The position numbers and the translations under genes were made by a program. Below, in pieces: positions 20,482 through 29,595 of a stretch of 64,000 nt of DNA. The notes beneath the pieces are model-generated. The model did no database searches and was not told where the DNA came from. It was given only the letters and a program-made list of their open reading frames with translations. The stretch covers positions 310,001 to 374,000 of the forward strand of contig NZ_CP099466.1 in assembly GCF_023921125.1 (NCBI RefSeq), given 5' to 3'. Position 1 is the first letter of the stretch. Every line of letters begins with the position of its first letter. The stretch comes from Arthrobacter caoxuetaonis (GTDB taxonomy: Bacteria; Actinomycetota; Actinomycetes; Actinomycetales; Micrococcaceae).

Positions 20482-21463
20482 CCTCGTGGCCTACTCACTC
20501 CTGACCTTTGAAGACCCGGTTACAGGCACGGAACGGGCAGGGCTGGAATCAGCCGGCCTTATCCTTCCGCTGACGGCTGACAACTTGGACCTCCCCGGGG
20601 ACGAGCCGGTGAGCGTGGAGAACATTATTGAGCACTGGGACAAGGCTGAAGCCCAGCTGGATCGGCTCGCGGCGTCCGCAGGGACAGGATCGCCAGGCTG
20701 GCGGGCCCGCTCCGAAATCACGCTGCGTGCCCCGCTGCGCCCACGGCAGATCCTGCAGGCAGGCGCCAACTATCGCAAGCACGTCATCGATCTGGCCGTG
20801 GCGCACCGTGACGGCGAAGGCACGGACGAAGAAATCCGTGAACGGACCGCCGTGGTAATGGATAAGCGCGCGGCTGAGGGAACCCCGTATTTCTTCATCG
20901 GACTTCCCACGGCGATGGCCTCGGCCACCGATGACCTCATTCTGCCGGGCTACAGCCAGACTCACGACTGGGAACTGGAAGTAGCCGCGGTGATTGGCCA
21001 ACGAGCCTTCCGCGTCACCCCGGAAGAAGCCCTTGACTACGTCTTCGGTTACACGATGGTCAATGACATCACCACCCGGGAACTCGTCTTCCGCAAGGAC
21101 ATGCCAGCGATTGGCAGCGACTGGTTCCGGTCCAAGAATGCTCCGGGTTTCCTGCCCACCGGGCCCGTGGTGCTGCCCGCGAAATTCGTTGAAGATCCTC
21201 AGGACCTGATGGTCACCCTGCGGCTCAACGGGGACATCATGCAGCAGGAATCGACCGCGGACATGATCTTCACCGTGGCGCAGCTCGTTTCCCATGCTTC
21301 CGCCCAGATGCCGCTGCTGCCCGGGGATCTCATCCTGACCGGAAGTCCATCAGGGAACGGTGCGCATTGGGGGCGGATGCTCCGCGACGGCGACGTGATG
21401 GAAGGCCAGATCACCGGACTCGGAACCCAGCTGATCCACTGCAAAGACGAGGTGGCACGATGA
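20468..21463 (+). CDS. FAH-family hydrolase/isomerase 1
   Basis: 331 residues. Fumarylacetoacetate-hydrolase fold with metal-binding ExE in HDWELEVAAVIG and the conserved FGYTMVNDITTRE. C-terminal LLPGDLILTGSPSGNG is typical. In meta pathways such enzymes decarboxylate, isomerise or hydrate the ring-opened product, or hydrolyse acylpyruvates. It overlaps the dioxygenase gene and shares ATGA with the cyclase-family gene downstream, so translation is coupled. Confidence 0.88.
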   Translation: MDKASLVAYSLLTFEDPVTGTERAGLESAGLILPLTADNLDLPGDEPVSVENIIEHWDKAEAQLDRLAASAGTGSPGWRARSEITLRAPLRPRQILQAGANYRKHVIDLAVAHRDGEGTDEEIRERTAVVMDKRAAEGTPYFFIGLPTAMASATDDLILPGYSQTHDWELEVAAVIGQRAFRVTPEEALDYVFGYTMVNDITTRELVFRKDMPAIGSDWFRSKNAPGFLPTGPVVLPAKFVEDPQDLMVTLRLNGDIMQQESTADMIFTVAQLVSHASAQMPLLPGDLILTGSPSGNGAHWGRMLRDGDVMEGQITGLGTQLIHCKDEVAR

Positions 21464-22473
21464 CTCAACTCAGCGACCAGGCCGGTGAAGTGGCCATCCA
21501 GCGTGGGAACACACTCGCCAGCGTCGAAGCCATGGCTGCGGCGCATAACAACTGGGGACGCTGGGGGCCGGACGATGTCCTTGGAACGTTGAATTTCATC
21601 GATGAAGCCAAACGGGTTGAGGCAGCTCAGCTGGTCCGCAGCGGGCAGACGTTTTCCCTTTCCCAGCCGTTCAACACCGACGGCCCCCAAAAGGGCTGGC
21701 GGCGCCGAACCAACCCAGTGCACACCATGACCGATACCGGTACCGACGCGGAGTTTGGTGACCAGGGATTTCCGCATGGGATCGGAGGCGCGGATGATTT
21801 CATCGCGATGCCGCTGCAATGCTCGACCCAGTGGGATGGACTTGGCCACATCTTCGACCGCGGCAACGCCTGGAACGGCCGCCGCGCCGGCCAGGTAGTG
21901 ACCAGCGACGGCGACCAGGTCACCGGTATCCAGACCGCGGCGGCGCGGATCGTCACACGCGGGGTGTTGCTCGACGTCGGACGGGCGCTTGGACCGGAAC
22001 TGGGCAGCGACGAGGGCGAGCTGCCGGACGGATTCGCGATCACCGCCAAACACATCGAGGCAACGATCAAGAAGCAGGGTGCCAGCTCCGATATTCGCCG
22101 CGGCGACGTCGTAGTACTGCGCACCGGACAGTATGCCCGTACGCTGCGGCAAGGCTGGGGCGATTATGCCGGAGGATCTGCCCCCGGACTCTCCTTCTCG
22201 ACTGCGCCCTGGCTCCACATGAGCGAAATAGCCGGAATCGCAACTGACACGTGGGGGTTCGAAGTCCGGCCGAATGAATTCGACGTCGCGTTCCAGCCGC
22301 TGCACCAGATTGCTATTCCAAACCTGGGTTTGTACCTGGGTGAAATGTGGAACCCCGAGGAACTTGCCGCATCCTGCGCCACAGACGGACAGTACGACTT
22401 TCTTCTGACTGCCGCGCCGCTGCCCATCACCGGTGCGGTCGGGTCACCGGTCAACCCCATTGCCGTGAAATAA
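21460..22473 (+). CDS. Cyclase-family (kynurenine formamidase-like) hydrolase
   Basis: 337 residues of the PF04199-type cyclase family, longer than bacterial KynB (about 210). The metal-site region reads PLQCSTQWDGLGHIF in place of the HxGTHxDxPxH of KynB, so Asp and the last His are kept but the first His is Gln. The later GDVVVLRTGQYA and E-to-H segments fit the family. ATG overlaps the FAH stop (ATGA). Members hydrolyse amides or lactams such as isatin or formylkynurenine, and several occur in aromatic catabolic clusters. The reaction here is unknown. Confidence 0.78.
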   Translation: MTQLSDQAGEVAIQRGNTLASVEAMAAAHNNWGRWGPDDVLGTLNFIDEAKRVEAAQLVRSGQTFSLSQPFNTDGPQKGWRRRTNPVHTMTDTGTDAEFGDQGFPHGIGGADDFIAMPLQCSTQWDGLGHIFDRGNAWNGRRAGQVVTSDGDQVTGIQTAAARIVTRGVLLDVGRALGPELGSDEGELPDGFAITAKHIEATIKKQGASSDIRRGDVVVLRTGQYARTLRQGWGDYAGGSAPGLSFSTAPWLHMSEIAGIATDTWGFEVRPNEFDVAFQPLHQIAIPNLGLYLGEMWNPEELAASCATDGQYDFLLTAAPLPITGAVGSPVNPIAVK

Positions 22474-22505
22474 CCCGCCTGACTGAAAACAAAGGAGTTT
22501 GCACT

Positions 22506-23633
22506 ATGGCAGCTGTGAAGACGGTAGGCATTGTTGGTTCGGGAGCGGCGGGTTTAACGGCGGCGTCGCTGCTCGCTGATGCCGGAGTCGACGTGGAAAT
22601 CCTTGAAAAGGCTGATGCTCCATCCCGGCACGGCTCCGGAATCACCCTGCAGGGCAATGCGCTGCGGATTTTCCGGCAGCTGGGCATTTGGGATGAAATT
22701 GCCGCTAAGGGTTTTGCCTTCAGTGAGCTGGGATTTCGGGCACCGGATCCGGCGGGAACCCTCCTGTCCGTGACCGATGACGCCCGGACCGGCGGAAGCG
22801 ACCTGCCCGCGACGCTGGGCATGTACCGCCCGGATCTCGCCGACACTCTCCGGCGACGCGCGGACGAAGCCGGTGTCCGGATCAGCTACGGCAAGATGAT
22901 CAAAGGCGTGGAACAGGACGCAGGGTCGGTCACGGCCATAACCGACGACGGCGAACGCCTCGCCTACGACCTGCTGATCGGTGCTGACGGGCTGCATTCG
23001 GTGGTGCGGCCCGCCATAGGCATTGATGTTGTGCCGGAACCGACGGGGATGGGAATCTGGCGGGCTTTCGTCGAGCGGCCGGCTGAGGTGGTCCGCACCG
23101 ATCTGACCTACGGAGGCCCCTGCTACATAGCCGGCTACTGCCCCACGGGCCGGGACAGCATGTATGCGTACCTGGTTGAAGATGCACAGGAACGCAGTGT
23201 TGAAGAAGGCCCGAAGATCATGGCCGAACTCGCCGCAGCCTACGGTGGGCCGTGGAAGGAAATACGGGCCAGCCTGGATCACAGTGCGCGCGTTAACTAC
23301 ACCCGGTTCACCTCACACCTGGTGGATGGACCGTGGAACCGGGGCCGGGCCGTGATTATCGGCGACGCCGCCCACAGCTGCCCGCCCACCATTGCGCAGG
23401 GTGCGGCCATGGCCGTGGAAGACGCAGCGGTGCTGGCCGAACTGGTGGTAAGCCGCGATGAGCTTGACGATTCCCTCTGGGCTGAGTTCACGGAGCGCAG
23501 GCTGGAGCGCGCCCGGACCGTGGTTCAAGGATCGGTCCAACTGGGAGCATGGATGCTCACCGGAGAGATCCGGAACGCAGACGTCCCGGGCCTGATCGCT
23601 TCGGTGGCAACAACCGTAAGCTCCCCGGCATGA
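22506..23633 (+). CDS. FAD-dependent aromatic monooxygenase
   Basis: 375 residues, class A flavoprotein hydroxylase. Seen: dinucleotide-binding GIVGSGAAGLTAASLL at the N-terminus, the DG motif in YDLLIGADGLHSVVR, and the second FAD motif AVIIGDAAHSCPP. AAGGAG stands before ATG 22506. It probably hydroxylates, or hydroxylates and decarboxylates, an aromatic ring using NAD(P)H and oxygen, preparing the catechol for the extradiol enzyme. Its stop overlaps the next ATG (ATGA). Confidence 0.88.
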   Translation: MAAVKTVGIVGSGAAGLTAASLLADAGVDVEILEKADAPSRHGSGITLQGNALRIFRQLGIWDEIAAKGFAFSELGFRAPDPAGTLLSVTDDARTGGSDLPATLGMYRPDLADTLRRRADEAGVRISYGKMIKGVEQDAGSVTAITDDGERLAYDLLIGADGLHSVVRPAIGIDVVPEPTGMGIWRAFVERPAEVVRTDLTYGGPCYIAGYCPTGRDSMYAYLVEDAQERSVEEGPKIMAELAAAYGGPWKEIRASLDHSARVNYTRFTSHLVDGPWNRGRAVIIGDAAHSCPPTIAQGAAMAVEDAAVLAELVVSRDELDDSLWAEFTERRLERARTVVQGSVQLGAWMLTGEIRNADVPGLIASVATTVSSPA

Positions 23634-24754
23634 TTGAGCCGCAAGCGGGACGGGGCACGGTCGTAGATGTCCATGCCCACGTAGTTTTGCCCGCACTGCA
23701 GGAATTCGTGGCGGCGTCCGCACCAGCGGAGTTCGCTGGTGCCCAGCAGCTTGATGCCCGCCGGCAGGGACCTGAATCACTGAAGAATTCAGGCGTCATG
23801 ATCAGGGAACGCTGGCCCCAGTTGGTGGATCTGTCCCGGCGCCTGGCAGACATGGATGCGGCCGGGATCGACGTGCAACTGGTCTCGCCCTCACCTTCGC
23901 ACTACTACTACTTCGCAGAGCCGGACGTCGGAGCCGAGATCGCCCGCCGGGCCAACACCGCAATGATGGAGCTGGTGGAATCGGCACCGGACAGGCTTGC
24001 CGGACTGGGATTGGTTCCCTTGCAGCATCCGGAACTCATGGTCGCCGCGCTGGAGCACGCCGTACAGGACTGTGGCCTGCTCGGTGCGGAAATTGGCTCC
24101 TACGCTCCAGGCTTTGGTGTTTCGTCCGAGGAAGGGCAAAACGCCGGCACAGTGGAATTGTCTGATGCCCGGCTGGAGCCGTTCTGGGCCCGTGCCGAAG
24201 AGTTGGGCGCGATTGTTTTCCTGCACCCCTTCGGCTGTTCGTTGGATGAACGGCTGGACCGGTTCTATCTGGCCAATACAGTCTCGCAGCCGGCGGAGAA
24301 TGCAGTGGCCCTATCGCACCTCATCTTTGCGGGAGTGCTGGACCGGCATCCCGGTTTGGTTTTGATTGCCGCGCATGCCGGTGGCTACCTTCCCACAACG
24401 CTTGGCCGTTCAGACCGTGCCTGGAAGGTTCGGCCGGAGGCGCACGGGTGCGCCGCGCCGCCGTCGTCGTACATGAAGCGGCTGTGGTTCGACTCGCTCA
24501 CCCACAGCCCTTCCGAACTCCGGGCTCTGGCCGGCATAGCGGGGCCGGAGCGCATCCTGCTCGGTTCCGATTACCCGTTCGACATGGGCACGGAAGACCC
24601 GGTGCATGACCTTCGCGCGGCAGGCCTCACACGCAAGGACGAGCAGATGATCATGGCCGGCAATGCCGCAGGTCTTGGCATCCGGGCCGGACACCGTGAT
24701 CACGGAGCGCTGGTCAGGGCTACTGCTACGGAAGGGAAGCAGCACCATGGTTAA
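23630..24754 (+). CDS. ACMSD-like amidohydrolase/decarboxylase
   Basis: 374 residues, amidohydrolase superfamily (PF04909-like). N-terminal VDVHAHVVLP supplies the first two metal His, HPFG and AAHAGGYLP further His, and LLGSDYPFD the catalytic Asp. Relatives are non-oxidative decarboxylases (2-amino-3-carboxymuconate-semialdehyde, gamma-resorcylate, 5-carboxyvanillate). Start ATG overlaps the monooxygenase stop. In this operon it could remove a carboxylate before or after ring opening. Confidence 0.83.
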   Translation: MIEPQAGRGTVVDVHAHVVLPALQEFVAASAPAEFAGAQQLDARRQGPESLKNSGVMIRERWPQLVDLSRRLADMDAAGIDVQLVSPSPSHYYYFAEPDVGAEIARRANTAMMELVESAPDRLAGLGLVPLQHPELMVAALEHAVQDCGLLGAEIGSYAPGFGVSSEEGQNAGTVELSDARLEPFWARAEELGAIVFLHPFGCSLDERLDRFYLANTVSQPAENAVALSHLIFAGVLDRHPGLVLIAAHAGGYLPTTLGRSDRAWKVRPEAHGCAAPPSSYMKRLWFDSLTHSPSELRALAGIAGPERILLGSDYPFDMGTEDPVHDLRAAGLTRKDEQMIMAGNAAGLGIRAGHRDHGALVRATATEGKQHHG

Positions 24755-25769
24755 AGTCGCACGCTGGAACGACGGCGGCGAGGTCCGCTCCGGTTTCATC
24801 CATGGGGACCGTGCCTACCCGCTTGCTGCAGGGATGACCACCAACGACCTGCTCTCGGCAGGGTTGGAGGAAACCCTTCGGCTCTCCGAACTGACGCTCG
24901 CGGCCGGTGCCGGTGGCCAGACCGGTGAATCAGCACCCAAACCGGTTGACGCCGTCACGCTCCTGGCTCCGCTGGTCCCGGCCGCCGTCCGGGACTTCGT
25001 CGCGTTCGAGGAGCATGTCGAGGGAATGCGCATCAGCATAGAAGGTGCTCCCGGTGTGATGGAGGAGTGGTATCAGGCACCTACGTTCTATTTCACAAAC
25101 CCACACACCATTCGCGGTACGGGTGAAGAAATCCCCATTCCGGCCGGGTGCAGCCAGTTGGATTTCGAAACCGAGGTGGCCGCCGTTATTGGACGGGTGC
25201 CGGGCAGCGCCGGGAGTAACCTCACGGCGGAGCAGGCGCACCGCCATATCTTCGGATACACCATATTCAATGACTGGTCTGCACGGGACCTGCAGCGGCG
25301 TGAAATGAAGGTAAGTCTGGGCCCTTGCAAGGGCAAAGACTTCGCCGGCACCCTCGGACCTTGGATCGTCACCGCTGACGAGTTTGAAGACCGGCACGAC
25401 GCCGAAGGTTTCCTCAGCTTGGAAATGAGTGTGGAAGTCAACGGTATCCGAGTGGGGAAAGACCTGCTATCCAACATGGGCTGGCCGTTTGCCGAGCTGG
25501 TGGCCTATGCCTCGCAGGATTCGCGGGTTGTTCCCGGGGACGTGCTGGGCTCGGGAACATGCGGCAGCGGCTGCCTCGCCGAGCTGTGGGGCCGCAACGG
25601 TGCTCAGACCCCTCCGCCGCTGCAGACCGGGGACAGAGTGGTGATGGCCGTGGATGGCATCGGCACCATCACCAACACCGTGGGGGAGCAGCGCGACGCA
25701 TCGACCCTTGTCCGGGCCCGTTCCAGGCCCCGGCTCCGGCGGAGTTACGGTCTAGTGGCGGGAGGGTAA
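24747..25769 (+). CDS. FAH-family hydrolase 2
   Basis: 340 residues, second fumarylacetoacetate-hydrolase-type enzyme of the operon, only distantly similar to the first. Metal-binding LDFETEVAAVIG and FGYTIFNDWSARDLQRREM are clear, and the KGKDFAGTLGPWIVT segment resembles fumarylacetoacetase-type members. ATG 24747 overlaps the amidohydrolase stop by eight bases, with GGAAGGGAAG upstream. It likely cleaves the C-C bond of a beta-diketo acid late in the pathway. Confidence 0.86.
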   Translation: MVKVARWNDGGEVRSGFIHGDRAYPLAAGMTTNDLLSAGLEETLRLSELTLAAGAGGQTGESAPKPVDAVTLLAPLVPAAVRDFVAFEEHVEGMRISIEGAPGVMEEWYQAPTFYFTNPHTIRGTGEEIPIPAGCSQLDFETEVAAVIGRVPGSAGSNLTAEQAHRHIFGYTIFNDWSARDLQRREMKVSLGPCKGKDFAGTLGPWIVTADEFEDRHDAEGFLSLEMSVEVNGIRVGKDLLSNMGWPFAELVAYASQDSRVVPGDVLGSGTCGSGCLAELWGRNGAQTPPPLQTGDRVVMAVDGIGTITNTVGEQRDASTLVRARSRPRLRRSYGLVAGG

Positions 25770-25778
25770 TGAACTGGG

Positions 25779-25796
25779 CCGGCTGATGACAGCCGG
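25779..25796. terminator. Hairpin between convergent catabolic operon and LysR gene
   Basis: Perfect 7-bp stem CCGGCTG / CAGCCGG with an ATGA loop, ten bases after the last stop of the operon. No T tract follows, so it is a terminator-like hairpin of moderate confidence. Confidence 0.45.
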
Positions 25797-25808
25797 GGGG
25801 CGAACGAA

Positions 25809-26768
25809 CTACCGGGTAGGGCGACTGATAGTCGCACTGCGGATGACGGCGTCGTCCTCAAGTTTCTGGTGCAGCTGGGCGCAGGCCCGCTGAACCACCG
25901 AACGAAGCCATAGATTGGCTGGATCTTCCGTGCGGCTGGAATGCCAGAACATGGCCTCGATCAGCACGGGTTCGGATTCCACCGGAAACTCGATGATGGT
26001 GATGTCTGCTCCACGCTGGGTCCTGAGTGCCAGCATTTTCGGGACCAGCGCCACCAGGTCCGTCCCCTCCACAAGCAGGGGCAGTGCCAGGAATCCGGAT
26101 ACATGAGCGGCAATCTTGCGCTCCACTCCCAGTGACTCAAAAAACAAATCGGCAGGAGTTTTGATCGACTCGCCGAAATATCCCACCGCATGCGGGAGAT
26201 CTCCGAGGTCCTCTACCCTCAGCACCTCCCTCTCCAGGAAAGGACTATGCGAGTCCATGACGGCCACGAAGCTGTCCCGGAAAACGGGCTTGCTTTGTCC
26301 CGGCAGCGAATACCCGGCGGGCCCGACAATGAGGTCACAACGAGTGAAATCGGCCTGATCCAGCCTCATGCCGCTGGTGGGAATAATGTTCACGCTCACC
26401 TCCGGGGCCTCTACCTGCAGGATCCGGCGGAGCGGTTCCGCGAACATGGTGGCGGCGTAATCCGAACCCGCAATAAAGAATTCGCGATCGCTGGTGAGCG
26501 GATTGAACTGGGTCCTGATTCCTGTCACCCGGTCCAGGCTTTGCAGCGCGTCATCAACCAGCGGTACCAGGTCCTGTGCCAACGGGGTGAGTTCGTAATG
26601 GCGCCCGTCGCGGACAAGGAGCTCATCATCAAAATAACGGCGCAGCCGGGAGAGGGCAGCGCTCGTGGCCGGCTGGCTCAGCTGCAAGTGTTCCGCTGTC
26701 CGCGACACATTGCGGAGACGGAGCAGGATCTGGAGCGTCGGCAGCAGGTTTAAATCGATTGACTTCAT
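25809..26768 (-). CDS. LysR-family transcriptional regulator
   Basis: 319 residues. The N-terminal winged helix (IDLNLLPTLQILLRLRNVSRTAEHLQLSQPATSAALSRLR, by parts) is of the NahR/NodD-like subgroup, followed by a periplasmic-binding-type effector domain. ATG 26768 was chosen to give the canonical MKSIDLNLLP start. It lies convergent to the catabolic operon and downstream of the ABC transporter operon, 80 bases after the permease. The two outer promoters share a 17-bp palindrome with a T-N11-A core, its likely binding site; the effector is presumably the aromatic substrate. Confidence 0.9.
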   Translation of the reverse strand: MKSIDLNLLPTLQILLRLRNVSRTAEHLQLSQPATSAALSRLRRYFDDELLVRDGRHYELTPLAQDLVPLVDDALQSLDRVTGIRTQFNPLTSDREFFIAGSDYAATMFAEPLRRILQVEAPEVSVNIIPTSGMRLDQADFTRCDLIVGPAGYSLPGQSKPVFRDSFVAVMDSHSPFLEREVLRVEDLGDLPHAVGYFGESIKTPADLFFESLGVERKIAAHVSGFLALPLLVEGTDLVALVPKMLALRTQRGADITIIEFPVESEPVLIEAMFWHSSRTEDPANLWLRSVVQRACAQLHQKLEDDAVIRSATISRPTR

Positions 26769-26848
26769 GCGTGCCAGACTAGGCGGAGCCACCGCCCCGC
26801 CCCTCCTATAGTCTTCAGAGCTGCGGGGAGGCGTCATATTCCCACCGG

Positions 26849-27925
26849 CTACGTTCCCAGGCCGGATCTGCGCCGCCCCAAGTAACTGGAAAGGCCTACG
26901 GCGACGAGCAGCGCCACGCCGTTGAAAACCTGGTCCACCCAGTTCGCTGCGCCGCTTAGCGTCAGTCCGCTGACGCTAACAGCCACGAACAGCACCCCGA
27001 AGACTGTACCGACAACATTGAACCTCCCGGGCAGGATCGCCGTTGCACCCAGGAAGACCGCCGCCAGTGCAGGGAACAGAAGATAGGTTCCGTTGTCTGC
27101 GTTGGCCCCGCCTGTACGTGCCGCAAGAATCACTCCAGCCGCCCCTGCCAAGGTGCCCGAGAGGAGGAAAGCCGTCTGTGTGTACCTCCGCAGGGGCAGG
27201 CCTACAAGAACCGCTGCCCGGTTGTTGGACCCGATTGCATAGAGGGAACGCCCGAAGGGGGTGTGCGTCAGCAGGTACCAGGCAAGGAAGGCAACAATGG
27301 CCACCACGAAGACGACGCGGGGAAGCCCCAGCCAGCTGCTGCTCCCAAATGCGGTGAAAGCAGGATCCACGCCAATAATGGCCAGTCCGCCGGTATACCA
27401 CTGAATGAGTCCGCCCAGCAGGGTGGCCATGCCGAGGGTCGAGACAAAAGCGTTCATTCCGAAGCGCGCCACAAGCAGCCCGTTCGTTGCCCCAACGAGG
27501 GCGGCTGCTGCCACTCCGAGAAGGCATGACAGCCAGAGCGGAAGCGAGAAATGCGCCATCGAAGCCGCAGTAATGACGCTGCTCAAGACCGCGGTGCCAC
27601 CAACTGAGAAATCGAAGTGTCCTGCTACGAGCGGAAAGACGAGCGCAATGGCTACGAGGGTGATAACGGATTGGTTGGCCAGGACCACCGAGACGTTGGC
27701 ACCGCTGAGGAAGACAGAGGAACTGGCGGGCAGGATGCCAAAGAAGACAATGATGAGGACCAGCAGAAGCGGGAGGGCGAACCGCTCCAAATGGGTCCCC
27801 AGAGGGGTGCGGCTCGGTCTGGACCTTGCCGGAGGGAGGGAATCAGCTGGCTCTGCGGCGCTGAGAACCGCTGAGGGCTGCCGGGTCTTCTGAGAATCAT
27901 CCGGGGGCGTATGAATGGCGTCCAT
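26849..27925 (-). CDS. ABC importer permease (RbsC type)
   Basis: 358 residues with eight to ten membrane helices in the region about 45-350. The ribose/branched-chain-type permease signature is seen in VAGHFDFSVGGTAVLSSVITA and NGLLVARFGMNAFVSTLGMATL. Its ATG overlaps the stop of the ATPase gene by one base (TAATG). It forms an importer with the two genes upstream. The linkage to an aromatic catabolic operon suggests uptake of that pathway's substrate and not a sugar. Confidence 0.9.
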   Translation of the reverse strand: MDAIHTPPDDSQKTRQPSAVLSAAEPADSLPPARSRPSRTPLGTHLERFALPLLLVLIIVFFGILPASSSVFLSGANVSVVLANQSVITLVAIALVFPLVAGHFDFSVGGTAVLSSVITAASMAHFSLPLWLSCLLGVAAAALVGATNGLLVARFGMNAFVSTLGMATLLGGLIQWYTGGLAIIGVDPAFTAFGSSSWLGLPRVVFVVAIVAFLAWYLLTHTPFGRSLYAIGSNNRAAVLVGLPLRRYTQTAFLLSGTLAGAAGVILAARTGGANADNGTYLLFPALAAVFLGATAILPGRFNVVGTVFGVLFVAVSVSGLTLSGAANWVDQVFNGVALLVAVGLSSYLGRRRSGLGT

Positions 27926-29595
27926 TACGGTCCTTCTTGAGGGGCAGGGTGGTCTGGGGCCGCGGACATGACGGCCGCGGCCAGCACATCGCGTCCGGAG
28001 TCTTCAGGAATGAGTTCAGCGGCAACCCGGCCTTCGACCAGGACAAGGACGCGGTCGCATATCTCTGCCAGTTCGTCCAGATCGCTGGAGGCTACCAGCA
28101 CCCCGCATCCTTGTGCTGCGCTGCTCCGCAGCGACCGGTAAATGTCCCGGCGGGACATCACATCGACGCCTTGGGTTGGTTCATCGAGCAGGAGTAACCG
28201 CGGGTTTCTGCGCAGCCAGCGCGCCAGAATCACCTTCTGCTGGTTGCCGCCGGACAACCGGCTTATCGGCTGCTCGGTACCGTCCGTGCGGACAGAGTGC
28301 TTCAGGATCAGGTCCTGGGTCTCTTCCCGTTCCAACCGGCGGTTCATGACAAATCTGCGCCAGTACCGCGCGATGACAGTGGCAGAAACATTTTCCCGTA
28401 CCGGCAGGTCCAGAAATGCCGCATCCCGATGCCTGTTTTCGGGCACATAGGCGATCCCTGAACGTACTGCGTCCGCGGGGGAGGAGGGCTGGTGGGAAAC
28501 GCCGTTCAAGTTCATGCTTCCGCTGTTCAGCGGAGCGTCACCGAAGATGGCGCGCAGCACCGTGGAACGGCCGGAACCTGCCAATCCCGCGAGTCCCAGG
28601 ATCTCCCCGGGTGCGACCGTCAGGTTCACCCCGGAGAGGGGGAAGCTGGACAGGTTCGTGGCCTCGAACAGCGGCGCCGGGGAATCCACGCTCGACCCGT
28701 CCGGGTGGCTGTTTCGCTGAGCAGGGTGGACAGGCCGATTCGTGCCGGAAGAACTCTCTTCCATGCGCGGGGCTCCGGACATCATTTCCACGATGGTGGC
28801 GGTGGACATTTCAGCGACCGGCCCTCGGCCGGCTACTCTGCCATCCCGAAATACCGTGACGTCGTCGGCTACCTCAGAGATTTCACGGAAGCGGTGCGTC
28901 ACCAGCACGATCGTCTGTCCGCGGTTGGCCCGGGCGCGCAGGGCGGCCATCAGCTCCCGGGACTCGTCCTCCGGCAGCGACGCCGTCGGCTCATCCAGGA
29001 GCAGCGCGAACTCGCTGTCCTGCTGGTCGGCCAGTGCGCGGGCAACAGCCACCATGGTCTTCTGACTGGGTCGGAGGGTACCCACCGGATCCGTGGCACG
29101 GACTTCAATTCCGTAGGATGCCAGCAACTCATCCACGCGCCGGCGAAGTGCCTCCCACCGGATTCCGCGCAGTTTGTTGACGGGGAAGCCGGAATCCAGG
29201 CCGAAGTTCTCTGCGACGGTCAGGCCGTCAAAGAGCCCCAGATCCTGATGAACAAACCTCAAGCCTGCTTCTCGCGCCCGGCGCGGAGTCATTTGCCGTA
29301 CAGGAATGTCCTCGCCGTGCACGGTGATTGTGCCGGCATCTGCCTGGTATACCCCTGCCAGGCACTTAATGAGCGTGGATTTACCGGATCCGTTGCCGCC
29401 CAGCAGGGCGTGGATGGTTCCGGCTTGGACGGCCAGATCCACCCCGGCGAGTGCGGTGGCGCCGGCGAAGGTCTTCACCAGTCCGTGGGCGCCAAGAGCA
29501 ACGGAGGATGCCTGGTCAACCACACCTTCCGTGCCCGCGGGAGCCGCGGGCACGGAAGGGCAGTTCTCGTCGTGAGCAGCCACTACTTGCCCCAC
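27925..29595 (-). CDS. ABC importer ATPase (RbsA type, two nucleotide-binding domains)
   Basis: 556 residues with two fused ATPase domains. The first has GGNGSGKSTLIKCLAG and LLLDEPTASLP; the second has GLAGSGRSTVLRA, LSGGNQQKVILARWL and LLLDEPTQGVD. As in RbsA, the second Walker A is altered (GSGRST). GTG 29595 overlaps the receptor gene; GTG 29583 just after its stop is an equally good start. Coupled to the permease downstream. Confidence 0.9.
   Translation of the reverse strand: MGQVVAAHDENCPSVPAAPAGTEGVVDQASSVALGAHGLVKTFAGATALAGVDLAVQAGTIHALLGGNGSGKSTLIKCLAGVYQADAGTITVHGEDIPVRQMTPRRAREAGLRFVHQDLGLFDGLTVAENFGLDSGFPVNKLRGIRWEALRRRVDELLASYGIEVRATDPVGTLRPSQKTMVAVARALADQQDSEFALLLDEPTASLPEDESRELMAALRARANRGQTIVLVTHRFREISEVADDVTVFRDGRVAGRGPVAEMSTATIVEMMSGAPRMEESSSGTNRPVHPAQRNSHPDGSSVDSPAPLFEATNLSSFPLSGVNLTVAPGEILGLAGLAGSGRSTVLRAIFGDAPLNSGSMNLNGVSHQPSSPADAVRSGIAYVPENRHRDAAFLDLPVRENVSATVIARYWRRFVMNRRLEREETQDLILKHSVRTDGTEQPISRLSGGNQQKVILARWLRRNPRLLLLDEPTQGVDVMSRRDIYRSLRSSAAQGCGVLVASSDLDELAEICDRVLVLVEGRVAAELIPEDSGRDVLAAAVMSAAPDHPAPQEGP

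Noticed and set aside
26769..26848. A third TATCC-N7-GGATA operator before the LysR gene
   Set aside because: Only CTATAG-like fragments occur in this gap; no full site, so autoregulation is not supported.
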